Assembly: GCF_021484805.1 (NCBI RefSeq)
Contig: NZ_CP090557.1
Location: 4,166,001 to 4,230,000 of the forward strand
DNA: 64,000 bases
Reading direction: 5' to 3'
Source of the DNA: Tellurirhabdus bombi
GTDB lineage: Bacteria; Bacteroidota; Bacteroidia; Cytophagales; Spirosomataceae
Part shown: positions 17,009 to 26,237 of the stretch, one piece after another
Numbering within the stretch: position 1 is the first letter of the stretch
Layout of the letters: each line of letters starts with the position of its first letter
Translations under genes and position numbers: made by a program
The notes under the pieces: model-generated
What the model saw: the letters and a program-made list of their open reading frames with translations, nothing else
What the model was told of the DNA's origin: nothing
The model's database searches: none

Positions 17009-17629
17009 ATGATCCGATTCATTACTTTTTTAGTACTCTATTTTTCAGCGGGAGGGCTTAGGGCGCAATTTACCGCTGGCAATCAGTTTGTTGGTGGTGG
17101 CCTTTCTGCCAGCGTGCCGATCGTTAGTGAGGATTATATTGGGGAGCAGCAACTTTCTGTCGGCATTTCGCCGGAATTTGGCATTTTTCGGCATCCCAAA
17201 ACTGCTATTGGCTTAGCGGCTACCGTTGGCTTCAGCACGGCCAAAAGTCCCATTCAGAACGATAAAGGATTCAACGCTGGTCTCGGTCCTTTTGTGCAGC
17301 ACTATTTTTTTCTAGCCCCTCGCTTTGGGGCCATTTTAACCGGACGCGCCAATTTCTCGTATGCAAGCCGGAAAAACAACTTGACAGACAGAGCGCAACA
17401 AATCACAGAGAAGAATACGGCTCTTGGCTTCTCTGTCAATGCCTCCCCTGGCGTTTTTTATATGGTGAGTCGGCGCTGGTTGGTAGGTCTGGATGTAGCG
17501 ACGCTCAATTTGCTGGAGGTTCAGTCTATAAAGAATTCCCGCACCCTTGAGAATCATACCATTGAGTACCGCTTAGGCAGCACATTTTCGCTGGGCGCAG
17601 CTTTCCGATTGCGGCATTTTCTTCCCTGA
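17009..17629 (+). CDS. Hypothetical exported protein, probable outer-membrane beta-barrel
   Basis: A 206-aa protein with signal peptide 'FITFLVLYFSAGGLRAQ'. Strand-turn patterns resemble its upstream neighbour: 'FVGGGLSASVPIVSEDY', 'TAIGLAATVGFSTAKS', 'FVQHYFFLAPRFGAILTGRA', 'GVFYMVSRRWLVGLDVATLN' and a final 'SLGAAFRLRHFLP'. The shared layout suggests distant paralogy or a common porin-like scaffold. No function assigned. A hairpin terminator follows at 17646. Confidence 0.65.
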   Translation: MIRFITFLVLYFSAGGLRAQFTAGNQFVGGGLSASVPIVSEDYIGEQQLSVGISPEFGIFRHPKTAIGLAATVGFSTAKSPIQNDKGFNAGLGPFVQHYFFLAPRFGAILTGRANFSYASRKNNLTDRAQQITEKNTALGFSVNASPGVFYMVSRRWLVGLDVATLNLLEVQSIKNSRTLENHTIEYRLGSTFSLGAAFRLRHFLP

Positions 17630-17645
17630 ACACTAATAACGAACA

Positions 17646-17687
17646 CTCTTTCCCTTATCGAATCGGGAATAAGGGGAAGAGCTTTTT
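17646..17687. terminator. Hairpin terminator
   Basis: CTCTTTCCCTTAT (17646-17658) pairs with ATAAGGGGAAGAG (17669-17681) with one G-T wobble and a 10-nt loop, followed by CTTTTT. It lies between the convergent barrel-protein and NUDIX genes. Confidence 0.8.
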
Positions 17688-17699
17688 GTTACTAACTAC

Positions 17700-18278
17700 T
17701 CAATTAGCCAGTACGTTATGCAACTGAAGATACTGAATCAGTAGCATGGTTTTTCCATCCATAATCTCGCCCTCGGCCACCATCTGAATAGCCTTGGTAA
17801 ACGGAAGTTCCAGCACATCGATTTCTTCTTCATCAACGCCACCTCCCGCATTGAGCAGATTTTCAGCGTTGTATTCGGCAATGTAGAAAAACAGTTTCTC
17901 CGTCACCGAACCGGGACTCATGTAGGCTTCAAAAACCTTCGTAACCTGACTCAGCCGATAGCCCGTCTCCTCCTCCACTTCCCGACGGATAGCCGTATCC
18001 GGATCGTCCTGATCCAGCAAACCCGCACACGCTTCGATCAGCATTCCCGATGCATTGCCGTTCACGTAAGTAGGCAATCGGAATTGTCGGGTCAATAAAA
18101 CGGTTTGTTGCTGCCGATTGTACAGTAAAATGGTCGCGCCGTTGCCCCGGTCGTAGGCTTCCCGCGATTGCGTTTCCCAAGTTCCATTTTTTCGCTGGTA
18201 ATCAAATGTGATCTTTTTCAGGACGTACCAATTGTCTGACAACACCTTCTCTTCATTGATGCGAATACGATTGTTCAT
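17700..18278 (-). CDS. NUDIX hydrolase, NudK/ADP-ribose pyrophosphatase-like
   Basis: A 192-aa protein. The NUDIX box is '[20 protein letters not shown]' plus GY; the first conserved Glu of GX5EX7REUXEEXGU is replaced by Asp, while the metal-binding REVEEE core is intact. The following '[20 protein letters not shown]' is characteristic of the NudK (GDP-mannose) and ADP-sugar pyrophosphatase group. N-terminal '[20 protein letters not shown]' is the usual dimerisation strand. The likely substrate is a nucleoside diphosphate sugar. It is divergent from the DeoR regulator, with a 59-bp shared promoter region. Confidence 0.88.
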   Translation of the reverse strand: MNNRIRINEEKVLSDNWYVLKKITFDYQRKNGTWETQSREAYDRGNGATILLYNRQQQTVLLTRQFRLPTYVNGNASGMLIEACAGLLDQDDPDTAIRREVEEETGYRLSQVTKVFEAYMSPGSVTEKLFFYIAEYNAENLLNAGGGVDEEEIDVLELPFTKAIQMVAEGEIMDGKTMLLIQYLQLHNVLAN

Positions 18279-18283
18279 TAGTA

Positions 18284-18317
18284 TTTGATTGTTTATGTTC
18301 TTTTTTGATTATTTTTG
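18284..18317 (+). promoter_or_regulatory. Putative promoter of the DeoR-type regulator
   Basis: TTTG at 18284-18287 and TATTTTTG at 18310-18317 match the Bacteroidota -33/-7 elements (TTTG and TAnnTTTG) with 22 bp between them, inside the reported spacing range. Transcription would start near 18324, about 14 nt before the ATG at 18338. Confidence 0.5.
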
Positions 18318-18337
18318 AACAAATAAAAACGGTATTC

Positions 18338-19090
18338 ATGAATTTTCAAATAAGGAAGCGATTAATTCTAGAAACAGTTGAGCGAAAGGGCAGCGTGGAT
18401 GTCAAGGAGTTGGCTCAGCAACTAAGCACTTCCGAAATTACCGTCCGGCGGGATCTGGCTTTGCTGGCCGAAAAAGGCCTGCTTGTTCGTACCCACGGAG
18501 GTGCGGTTAAAGTAAGTCTGGCCAAAGACCCGGTTTCGTTTAGCAACAAAGCGGCGATAAACCAGGCTGAAAAAGAGCACATTTGCCAGCTAGCCGCGCA
18601 GCAGATTCAGGAAGGAGACACCATTTTTATGGATTGTGGCAGCACTACGTTTCAACTTTGCCAGTTTATTAAGCACCAGCGAATACGGGTGGTTACCAAT
18701 TCCCTGCCGGTGGTGTATGAGTTGAGAGACAGCGCGGTGCAGATTAATCTGGCGGGGGGCGAAGTCGATCGCGACCGGCAGGCGATCCACGGGACGATGG
18801 TGGTCGAGCATTTGCAACGCTACCGAGCCAACAAAGCATTTGTGGGTGTCGATGGCATTTCAGCGGCTAACGGCCTGAGTGCTAATAGTGAAAAGGAAGC
18901 CCAAATCACCTTGGCCATGGCGCTGAATGCCCACCAGGTTTATTTGTTGTGTGATTCCACGAAATTAGAGCGGGAGAAGTATTTTCAGTTCGCGCCGCTT
19001 GATTTAATTCACGCCCTGATTACGGACCCGAACGTTTCGCCGGAAGTGGCCGAAAAATACCGGCAAGCGGGTTTAACTGTTCTTTACTGA
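18338..19090 (+). CDS. DeoR/GlpR family transcriptional regulator
   Basis: A 250-aa regulator. The N-terminal winged HTH reads 'RKRLILETVERKGSVDVKEL' then 'LSTSEITVRRDLALLAEKGL' and the wing 'RTHGGAV'. The effector half is DeoR-C, a sugar-phosphate-binding isomerase-like fold: 'ADTIFMDCGSTTFQL'-like segment (here 'GDTIFMDCGSTTFQLCQF'), 'VVTNSLPVVYEL', 'KAFVGVDGISAANGLSANS' and 'LLCDSTKLEREKYFQFAPL'. Such regulators usually repress sugar catabolic genes. The convergent MFS gene, whose 3' end overlaps by 18 bp, is a possible target but orientation makes this weak. ATG 18338 is chosen over an upstream non-ATG start. Confidence 0.9.
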   Translation: MNFQIRKRLILETVERKGSVDVKELAQQLSTSEITVRRDLALLAEKGLLVRTHGGAVKVSLAKDPVSFSNKAAINQAEKEHICQLAAQQIQEGDTIFMDCGSTTFQLCQFIKHQRIRVVTNSLPVVYELRDSAVQINLAGGEVDRDRQAIHGTMVVEHLQRYRANKAFVGVDGISAANGLSANSEKEAQITLAMALNAHQVYLLCDSTKLEREKYFQFAPLDLIHALITDPNVSPEVAEKYRQAGLTVLY

Positions 19091-20278
19091 AATGCTTATT
19101 TTAGTTACCAGCCAAACCGTTAATAAACCCAGCAAGGCCATGAGCGCAAAGGCCCAGTGCAGGTTCAGTGTCTCGGCAATAAACCCAACAATCGGCGGAA
19201 CAATGAGAAAACCCAGGTAAGAAACGGTTGATACAGAGGTAATCACCGAGCCCGTTCGCTCCGAAACCGACTGACTGGCCAGACTCATCACTAAAGGAAT
19301 AACGCAGGAGACACCTAACCCAACCATAATCAGACCCAAACTGGCAGGGATTAAGGCGGGCCAAACAGACGCCAGCAACAGCCCCGCCGTCATCAGGATT
19401 CCGCTGTAGGTTAGGATGGTTTTGCGGCCCAGGCGGTTGACCAGCCAATCGCCAGAGAGACGCCCCAGCGTCATGGCCGTCATGAACGAGACAAAGCCAA
19501 CTGCGGTTAACTCCTTAGGAACCTGCACTGCTTTCTGGAAATAAACCCCACTCCAATCGTAAATGGTCCCTTCGCAGGCCATCGAAGCAAAGGCAATGAG
19601 CCCAAATTTCAGCAGTGATTTGTCTGGTAATGTAAACCCCGCCTTCGTCGTTTGCTGCGTGGGCGACTCGGGCAGTGTATTCGGGAAGAATAGAATCGCC
19701 AACACGCTCAGCACCCCGCTGACGATAAGAAAATGATAACCCGGTAAGATATTCGCCGAAATCATCCACGACCCCAGCGCGGCACCCGCAAAGCCAGCCA
19801 GGCTCCAGATGGCATGGAACGAAGCCAGAATGGAGCGATCATACAAGCCCTGCAAACCAACGGATTGCGCATTAGCCGAAATACCGAGCATGTTTCGGGC
19901 GGCGCCAAACGTAAACAAAATCAAGGCTAGTTGCCAGGTCTGGTTGGCCAGCCCCATTAGACTCAGAATAACATTTAGCAGCAACGCACCAACCAGCATG
20001 ATCTTGCGGCTGCTGTACCGCCCCACGAGAAACCCCGTTACCGGCAAGGTCAGAATCAAGCCCATCGGTAGGGCAAACAAAACCGCTCCCAACTGGCCTT
20101 CGTTTAAGCCGAATTGCTGCTGGAGAGACGGAATGCGCGAAGCCCAGGTAGAAAAGCCAAATCCCGAAATAAAAAAGAATCCCGCGATGGCAATGCGTAT
20201 GTGTTTGGGAGACTTAAGTGTGGTTGGAAAATTGGCATTCACGGCTGCTTCACAGTTTATTGATCTAAGCAAAACCAC
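19073..20278 (-). CDS. MFS transporter, YbjJ-like
   Basis: A 401-aa carrier with about 12 hydrophobic segments. It starts with 'IRIAIAGFFFISGFGFSTWA' and 'SRIPSLQQQFGLNEGQLGAV'; the MFS loop signature is 'GFLVGRYSSRKIMLVGALLL'. The second half begins with 'YDWSGVYFQKAVQVPKELTA' and has a repeat of the loop signature, 'DWLVNRLGRKTILTYSG'. The layout matches YbjJ/fucose-permease-like families. The start is uncertain: GTG at 20278 and GTG at 20242 are both possible and no ATG precedes the first helix. Substrate unknown. A related carrier lies at 55320-56513. Confidence 0.85.
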   Translation of the reverse strand: MVLLRSINCEAAVNANFPTTLKSPKHIRIAIAGFFFISGFGFSTWASRIPSLQQQFGLNEGQLGAVLFALPMGLILTLPVTGFLVGRYSSRKIMLVGALLLNVILSLMGLANQTWQLALILFTFGAARNMLGISANAQSVGLQGLYDRSILASFHAIWSLAGFAGAALGSWMISANILPGYHFLIVSGVLSVLAILFFPNTLPESPTQQTTKAGFTLPDKSLLKFGLIAFASMACEGTIYDWSGVYFQKAVQVPKELTAVGFVSFMTAMTLGRLSGDWLVNRLGRKTILTYSGILMTAGLLLASVWPALIPASLGLIMVGLGVSCVIPLVMSLASQSVSERTGSVITSVSTVSYLGFLIVPPIVGFIAETLNLHWAFALMALLGLLTVWLVTKISISVKNS

Positions 20279-20590
20279 CGAAAAGTAAGCAGAGTTCAGC
20301 TGCGTTAGGCTACGTTACAAAAGCCTTTTATCTTCCAGAATTATATAAGAATAAGGCAAAATCAGTATCTATGTTCCAGCACCCACAAAACAGCTAACCA
20401 GACTTAATTATAAAGAAGATAACAACTGAATCGTTCAGCAAATACCTAGTGATTTTTAAGAACTTATATTGCTTTATTCTTATTTTTTGATACTTTGTTT
20501 TATCAGCTGATTATATTAAAAAATAAAATAGTTTATTTTGAGGCGAATATTATAACCTCTTCTCTTGTATCAGTAGTTCACTTTTAAATT
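20279..20590. other. AT-rich intergenic region, divergent promoters
   Basis: A 312-bp gap between the divergent MFS and M14 genes. It is markedly AT-rich from about 20420 onward. It includes TACTTTG at 20492-20498, one base short of the TAnnTTTG consensus. No open frame, RNA gene or clear inverted repeat was recognised. Confidence 0.5.
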
Positions 20591-23407
20591 ATGATACGTA
20601 ACTTTTTACACTTATTCATCAGCATTCTGTTGCTTAGTGGAGCCTCCTCCCGAGCCCAAAACCTCCCATCGCCCAAAGAGCATTTTGGTTTCAACATTGG
20701 TGACGACTACCAGCTCGCTACTTACACGCAAACCGAAACGTACATCAAGAAGCTGGCTACGTCTGACCGTACCAAGCTGGTAGACATTGGCTTAACCGAA
20801 GAAGGGCGTCATCAGTACATGCTAATTATTTCGTCGCCGGAAAACATCAAAAAGCTTGATCGCTACAAAGAGATTTCGCAGAAACTAGCCCGTGCCGAAG
20901 ATGTAACCGAAGAGCAGGCCCGCGCCATGGCTGCCGAAGGCAAAGCGGTGGTCTGGATCGATGGGGGTCTCCACGCCACCGAAACTGTAGGCACGATGCA
21001 GTACATCGAAACGGCCTGGCAGTTGGTGAGCCGCAAAGATCCCGAAACGCTACGTATTCTGGATAACGTGGTGATTCTGCTCACCCACGCCAATCCAGAT
21101 GGTCAGGAAATTGTTTCCAACTGGTACATGCGGGAGCAAAAACCGGAAAAACGTTCGCTGGAAAACCTGCCGCGTCTGTATCAGAAATACGTCGGCCACG
21201 ACAACAACCGCGACTTTTTCATCATGAACATGAAAGAATCCCAAAACATGGGACGCCAGTTGTTTGTCGAATGGATTCCGCAAATCATGTATAACCACCA
21301 CCAGCGCGGTCCGGCGGGCTCAGTGCTGGCGGGTCCTCCCTACCGCGATCCATTCAACTATGTGTTTGATCCGCTGATGATTACCGGAATTGACGCCCTG
21401 GGCGCAGCCATGATCAACCGCCTGAACGCCGAAAATAAACCGGGCTTTACGCGGCTGGGCGGCTCCGTATTCTCGACCTGGTACAACGGCGGTTTGCGCA
21501 CGACAACGCACTTCCACAACATGATTGGTCTGTTAACGGAAATCATCGGTAACCCGACGCCGGAAACTGTGCCGCTGGTTCCCCAGCGCCTGATCCCGAA
21601 CGGCAATACGCCGTTCCCGGTAACGCCTCAGAAGTGGCATTTTAAGCAGTCGATTGATTATTCGTTATCGCTGAATTACGCTTCGCTCGACTACGCTGCT
21701 CGTCATTCGGATCAGTTGCTTTACAACATCTACCGCATGGGTAAAAACTCCATCGAACGCGGTAGCGCGGATTACTGGACGCTTTCGCCGAAGCGCGTCG
21801 ATGCCATCAACCAGCTTTATCAGGAAGACCAAAAGAAACCAACCGCGCCAACTTCTGCTTCCGCGACTTCGGCCTCAGCAACGGCGGTGGCCTCTCCCCG
21901 TGGCGGCAACATGCCTGTCAAATATTTTGATTCCGTCCTGAAAGACCCCACCTCGCGCGATCCACGTGGTTTCATTGTTTCAGCGGCCCAGCCTGATTTT
22001 CCAACGGCGGTTAAGTTCATCAATGCGCTGATCAAAACGGGTATTCTGGTTCACAAAGCAACGGCTGATTTTACCGTTGCGGGTAAGAAATATCCCGCTG
22101 GTTCGTACGTCGTGAAAACGGCCCAGGCGTTCCGTCCACACATTCTGGATATGTTCGAGCCGCAGGATCACCCCAACGATTTCCAGTATGCCGGTGGACC
22201 TCCCGTTCGGCCTTACGACGCGGCTGGATGGACACTGGCCTACCAGATGGGCGTTCAGTTCGACCGCGTTCTGGACGGTTTTGATGGTCCTTTCCAGCGC
22301 GTTCCGTACGGGGAGTTACAGTCTCCGAAGGGCAGCCTAAACGCTTCTTCGGGAGCGGGTTACACCCTGAGCGCACGCGCCAACAACTCGTTTATTGCCG
22401 TTAACGACCTGCTCAAATCCGGCGTTGAGGTGTTCCGTCTACCCGGTGGCTTGTCCGGTAAAGAGGCCGTCGAAGCGGGTGCGTTCTTCGTTCCTGCCTC
22501 GGCAAAAGCCAAAACCATTCTGGATAAATCGGTAAAAGATTTTGGTGTTGACGTAGCTGGTGTCGCAAAACGGCCAACGGGTACGATGGTGAAAGTGGCT
22601 CCGCTACGAATTGCGCTTTGGGACAATTACGGTGGTTCGATGCCTTCCGGCTGGGTACGCTGGCTTATGGAACAGTATCATTTCCCGATGCAGTTAGTCT
22701 ATCCGCAGGACATTGATGCGGGTGATCTGCGTAAAAAATACGACGTGATTGTTTTTGTAACTCGGGCGATTCCCGCCGTTAGCAGCGGCGCTGGCCGTGG
22801 CGAAGGTGAGTTCAGCGGCTTCGGTGGCCGGGAACCAAAAGCCGAAGAGCTACCGGCTGAATACCGCCCCTGGCTGGGTCGGATTACCGCCGACAAATCG
22901 GTTCCGCAGCTGAAAAAATTCATGGAAGCGGGTGGCTCAGTGGTTACCATCGGTAGTAGCACCAACCTGGCTTACCACCTTGGTTTGCCCGTTCGGAACG
23001 CTCTGGTTGAGATGACCAGCAGCGGCCAGGAACGCCCATTACCCGCCGAAAAATATTACATTCCCGGCAGTATCCTGCGCGTAAGCGTCGATTCAACGCA
23101 GCAGGCAACCTGGGGCATGTCGGCGCAAAGCGACGTTTATTTTGACGCCAGCCCAGTCTTCAAAATTGCTCCCGATGCCGTAGCGAAAGGTCTGGTGAAG
23201 CCGCTGGCTTGGTTCTCAACCAATAAGCCACTGCGCAGTGGCTGGGCCTGGGGCCAAACCTACCTGCAAGACGGGGTTGCTGCTTTTTCGGCCCCGATAG
23301 GTTCAGGAAGACTGTATGCCTTTGGGCCTGAAATTACGTTCCGGGCACAAGCGCACGGCACCTTTAAACTGCTCTTCAATCAGCTTTACGGTACATCATC
23401 CCGCTAA
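20591..23407 (+). CDS. M14-family zinc carboxypeptidase-like exported protein
   Basis: A 938-aa protein with a signal peptide ('LHLFISILLLSGASSRAQ'). The metallopeptidase domain comprises residues about 40-360: zinc ligands H128 and E131 in 'WIDGGLHATETVGT', and His236/237 in 'QIMYNHHQRGP'; 'GLLTEIIGNPTPETVP' carries the probable catalytic Glu. An Ala/Ser/Thr-rich linker (about 418-436) separates it from a C-terminal region with 'MEAGGSVVTIGSSTNLAYHL', which resembles glutamine-amidotransferase-like or beta-sandwich modules in similar proteins. The role is probably periplasmic peptide degradation. It is monocistronic, with a strong terminator after it. Confidence 0.85.
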   Translation: MIRNFLHLFISILLLSGASSRAQNLPSPKEHFGFNIGDDYQLATYTQTETYIKKLATSDRTKLVDIGLTEEGRHQYMLIISSPENIKKLDRYKEISQKLARAEDVTEEQARAMAAEGKAVVWIDGGLHATETVGTMQYIETAWQLVSRKDPETLRILDNVVILLTHANPDGQEIVSNWYMREQKPEKRSLENLPRLYQKYVGHDNNRDFFIMNMKESQNMGRQLFVEWIPQIMYNHHQRGPAGSVLAGPPYRDPFNYVFDPLMITGIDALGAAMINRLNAENKPGFTRLGGSVFSTWYNGGLRTTTHFHNMIGLLTEIIGNPTPETVPLVPQRLIPNGNTPFPVTPQKWHFKQSIDYSLSLNYASLDYAARHSDQLLYNIYRMGKNSIERGSADYWTLSPKRVDAINQLYQEDQKKPTAPTSASATSASATAVASPRGGNMPVKYFDSVLKDPTSRDPRGFIVSAAQPDFPTAVKFINALIKTGILVHKATADFTVAGKKYPAGSYVVKTAQAFRPHILDMFEPQDHPNDFQYAGGPPVRPYDAAGWTLAYQMGVQFDRVLDGFDGPFQRVPYGELQSPKGSLNASSGAGYTLSARANNSFIAVNDLLKSGVEVFRLPGGLSGKEAVEAGAFFVPASAKAKTILDKSVKDFGVDVAGVAKRPTGTMVKVAPLRIALWDNYGGSMPSGWVRWLMEQYHFPMQLVYPQDIDAGDLRKKYDVIVFVTRAIPAVSSGAGRGEGEFSGFGGREPKAEELPAEYRPWLGRITADKSVPQLKKFMEAGGSVVTIGSSTNLAYHLGLPVRNALVEMTSSGQERPLPAEKYYIPGSILRVSVDSTQQATWGMSAQSDVYFDASPVFKIAPDAVAKGLVKPLAWFSTNKPLRSGWAWGQTYLQDGVAAFSAPIGSGRLYAFGPEITFRAQAHGTFKLLFNQLYGTSSR

Positions 23408-23424
23408 TTTTAGGGCTTCATTTT

Positions 23425-23470
23425 AAGGGCCAGCCAACAAAGTTTTCGTTGGCTGGCCCTTATTGTTTTT
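23425..23470 (+). terminator. Hairpin terminator after the M14 gene
   Basis: AAGGGCCAGCCAAC (23425-23438) pairs perfectly with GTTGGCTGGCCCTT (23448-23461) across a 9-nt loop, followed by a T-rich run. Confidence 0.9.
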
Positions 23471-23607
23471 ACAGATTTCCCCGTTTCACCGACCCTCCAC
23501 TCGACCGAGTAAATTATCTTTTTTAAAGTACAAATTACACATAAACTAGGCAATCAGTTTTCCTTTTCGTTATTTAATCGATTTATACTCAATTTGCTAT
23601 TACCTTA

Positions 23608-23629
23608 GGTTAGTTAGTCAAACCTAACC
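23608..23629. repeat. Short inverted repeat upstream of the DUF3817 gene
   Basis: GGTTAG (23608-23613) and CTAACC (23624-23629) are inverse complements 10 bp apart, 28 bp before the DUF3817 start. Possible operator half-sites. Arms are short, so chance is not excluded. Confidence 0.3.
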
Positions 23630-23657
23630 GCTATTTCCCAACTAACTTGTTTTATTC

Positions 23658-23969
23658 ATGTTGTCTTTTAAGTCTTCTCTTGCCAGTTTCCGCTCCGTAG
23701 CCCTCCTGGAAGGAATCTCTTTTCTGGTTTTGCTGGGTATTGCGATGCCATTAAAATATTTTGCCGGTATTCCACAGGTTGTTAAAGTGGTAGGCTGGGC
23801 GCACGGTGTTTTGTTCGTTGCCTATATCCTGACGCTTGTTTCTGTTACAATTGAACGACGTTGGTCCTTTGGTCGGGTGGTGGTTGCTTTTATCGCCTCG
23901 CTCATTCCGTTCGGGACGTTCTGGCTGGATGCAAAACTGAAACGCGAAGAGCAAAATAGTGCGGCTTAA
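23658..23969 (+). CDS. DUF3817 small membrane protein
   Basis: A 103-aa protein with three hydrophobic segments. The family pattern is clear: 'FRSVALLEGISFLVLLGIAM' and 'PLKYFAGIPQVVKVVGWAHG', then 'VLFVAYILTLVSV' and 'FIASLIPFGTFWLDAKLK'. DUF3817 proteins are inner-membrane proteins of unknown function. Lone gene between an M14 peptidase and a lipase. Confidence 0.85.
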   Translation: MLSFKSSLASFRSVALLEGISFLVLLGIAMPLKYFAGIPQVVKVVGWAHGVLFVAYILTLVSVTIERRWSFGRVVVAFIASLIPFGTFWLDAKLKREEQNSAA

Positions 23970-24030
23970 TTAAGCGTCAATTTCATTTGTTTTTGCGTAA
24001 GTTCGTGTATCTGAGTAATCTTTCACGCTT

Positions 24031-25131
24031 ATGAAGCTCCTAGCCCTATCCACCTTTTTTGTCTTATTATTAAGTTCTGCTTCTCGAGCACAGCAAGGGC
24101 TTCAACCGGGTTTTCTGGTTCAGGAGTATCTGGATTTATTGGGCGTAGCCGCGCAACAATACGACTCCCTGGCTCCCAAAGACAAGGTTCCTTTGTCGCC
24201 CCGGTATAAATTCCTGTACCGTTCACCGGAAGTGGGCTTGATGAACCGCTGGGCGCTGTGGCTCCGCGACGACCAGGTTGCCGTGATTGATATTCGGGGA
24301 ACAACCAAAGATACGCCTAGCTGGCTGGAGAATTTTTACGCCGCTATGGTTCCCGCCACAGGTTCGCTGACGCTCAACGACAGCACAACATTTACCTACC
24401 AATTGGCCGCCGACCCTAAGGCGATGGTCCATATTGGCTGGCTGCTGGGCTTAGGACACCTCTCCCCTACTATTCTGACCCAGATTCGGGCGCAACATGC
24501 CAAAGGAATTCGGAATTTTATCCTGATGGGGCACAGCCAGGGAGCCGCACTGACGCTTTTGCTTCGTTCATACCTGCATTATTTGGTGCAAAAAGGCGAT
24601 TTGCCCAAGGATTTGAATTTCAAGACGTATTGCAGCGCCTGCCCTAAACCCGGTAACCTTTTCTTCGCCTACGACTACGAGTACATTACCCGAAATGGAA
24701 CGGCCTTTACCATTTTAAATGCCGCCGACTGGGTACCCGAAACTCCTTTTTCGCTGCAAACGCTTAAAGATTTTAATGCGGTAAATCCGTTCCAGGATAT
24801 CAAACCCAAATTGCGCAAACAGTCCTTTCTCGTTCGGGTGTACGCCGGTACGATCTTCCGCAAGCTGGACGGACGGACCCGACGATCACAGCGGACATTT
24901 GAGAAATACCTGGGTCGGCAGGTTTCCAAGTTGGTCAAAAAATCATTGCCTCAGTTCCAGACGCCGGATTATGCCCCAAGCAATAACTACATGCGGGCGG
25001 GTGTGCCCATTGTCTTGCAACCCGATGAAGCCTATCGCCGGGAGTTTCCAGACAACCCCGAAAAGGTTTTTATGCATCATGGCTTTGTTCAGTATGCTTC
25101 TTTGGCAAAACGAATTTATCAATCAAACTGA
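24031..25131 (+). CDS. Exported lipase (class 3-type alpha/beta hydrolase)
   Basis: A 366-aa protein with signal peptide 'LLALSTFFVLLLSSASRAQ'. The nucleophile elbow is 'NFILMGHSQGAALTLLL' with S169, and the upstream strand 'DQVAVIDIRGTTKDTPSWLE' is the typical class 3 lipase oxyanion region. 'FTILNAADWVPETPF' supplies a likely acid Asp and a C-terminal 'HHGF' may carry the catalytic His. It probably hydrolyses acylglycerols or other esters in the periplasm or outside the cell. No partner lipase chaperone is seen. Confidence 0.8.
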   Translation: MKLLALSTFFVLLLSSASRAQQGLQPGFLVQEYLDLLGVAAQQYDSLAPKDKVPLSPRYKFLYRSPEVGLMNRWALWLRDDQVAVIDIRGTTKDTPSWLENFYAAMVPATGSLTLNDSTTFTYQLAADPKAMVHIGWLLGLGHLSPTILTQIRAQHAKGIRNFILMGHSQGAALTLLLRSYLHYLVQKGDLPKDLNFKTYCSACPKPGNLFFAYDYEYITRNGTAFTILNAADWVPETPFSLQTLKDFNAVNPFQDIKPKLRKQSFLVRVYAGTIFRKLDGRTRRSQRTFEKYLGRQVSKLVKKSLPQFQTPDYAPSNNYMRAGVPIVLQPDEAYRREFPDNPEKVFMHHGFVQYASLAKRIYQSN

Positions 25132-25265
25132 TAGTCAGGCCATAAGCATAGAAAAGGAAATTTATTGATTATCCACTTACTCTTTGGACTTTGCAAAAGA
25201 AACCTTTTCAGTATCTTGCTCCCTTAGTATACGACTCTAATTAACATTGTGCCGTTCGGACGAAG

Positions 25266-26195
25266 ATGAAAACCAGTAATTCTTTTAAACTAGTACCGCT
25301 TGCCGTTTCACTACTCACTGCCGCAACCGTTTTTAATTGTACGCAAAAGCAAGAGACAACTGAAACAAAAGCAGCTGTAACCAGCAGCGTAGCCGGAGCC
25401 ACCGCAGCACCCGCCCCAACCGAAACCACCGCCCCGGAAAAGGTTGCCGACCCAACCAGCATCCCGGCGGACAAAATTGCCGATGCCGCAACCATTCTGG
25501 CCCGGAAACAAGTACCCATCCTGTGTTACCACCAGATTCGTCCGTGGCGGGCCAGTGACTCAAAAAGCGCGAAAGACTACATCATCCCAACCGATGTGTT
25601 CAAAGCCCAACTGAAAATGCTGGCCGACAGTGGGTATCATTCCATCACACCCGACCAAATGTATGCTTACCTGACTACCGGAGCGGCCCTACCCTCCAAG
25701 CCAGTTATGTTTACGTTTGATGACGGAACGCTGGAACACCACGAAATTGCGGCCAAGGAACTCGAAAAGCACGGCTTCAAAGGCGTCTTTTTCATTATGA
25801 CGGTAGCCATTGGGCGGCGGGGTTTCCAGCCCTACCTGGACAAGCAGCAAATCAAAGACCTGGCTGATCGGGGCCATATCATCGGCTGCCACACGTGGGA
25901 TCACCACAACGTGAAGAAGTACCAGGGGAACGACTGGGTAGAACAAATCGAGAAACCAACGAAGAAACTGGAAGAATTGACGGGTAAGCCGGTTCGTTAT
26001 TTCGCCTATCCGTTTGGTCTCTGGAATCACGAAGCGACAGTCGAATTGAAAAAGCGCGGCTATCTGGCTGCCTTCCAACTTTCGGAAAAGAAACGGGATG
26101 AAGAAAATCCCCTTCAATCGGTCCGGCGAATCATTGCCAGCGGTTACTGGAGTCCAAAAACACTCCACAACAGCATGAAGAACAGTTTTCAGTAA
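25266..26195 (+). CDS. Polysaccharide deacetylase family protein
   Basis: A 309-aa exported NodB-homology enzyme. The N-terminus ends at Cys25 in 'TVFNC', a weak lipobox, followed by an Ala/Thr/Pro-rich linker. The catalytic domain has 'VPILCYHQIRPW', 'VMFTFDDGTLEHH' (general base D152 and metal ligand D153), 'GHIIGCHTWDHHN' (metal ligands H209, H213) and 'YFAYPFGLWNHEAT'. It would remove N- or O-acetyl groups from cell-surface or environmental polysaccharide. Gene is monocistronic with a strong hairpin downstream. Confidence 0.9.
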   Translation: MKTSNSFKLVPLAVSLLTAATVFNCTQKQETTETKAAVTSSVAGATAAPAPTETTAPEKVADPTSIPADKIADAATILARKQVPILCYHQIRPWRASDSKSAKDYIIPTDVFKAQLKMLADSGYHSITPDQMYAYLTTGAALPSKPVMFTFDDGTLEHHEIAAKELEKHGFKGVFFIMTVAIGRRGFQPYLDKQQIKDLADRGHIIGCHTWDHHNVKKYQGNDWVEQIEKPTKKLEELTGKPVRYFAYPFGLWNHEATVELKKRGYLAAFQLSEKKRDEENPLQSVRRIIASGYWSPKTLHNSMKNSFQ

Positions 26196-26204
26196 ATCAT
26201 AAAC

Positions 26205-26235
26205 GCAGCGGGCTGGCAAGTTGCCAGCCCGCTGC
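26205..26235. terminator. Bidirectional terminator
   Basis: GCAGCGGGCTGGCAA (26205-26219) and TTGCCAGCCCGCTGC (26221-26235) are exact inverse complements around one base. It lies between the convergent deacetylase and aldo/keto reductase genes, with only 2 bp to the latter's stop codon. Confidence 0.85.
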
Positions 26236-26237
26236 AT

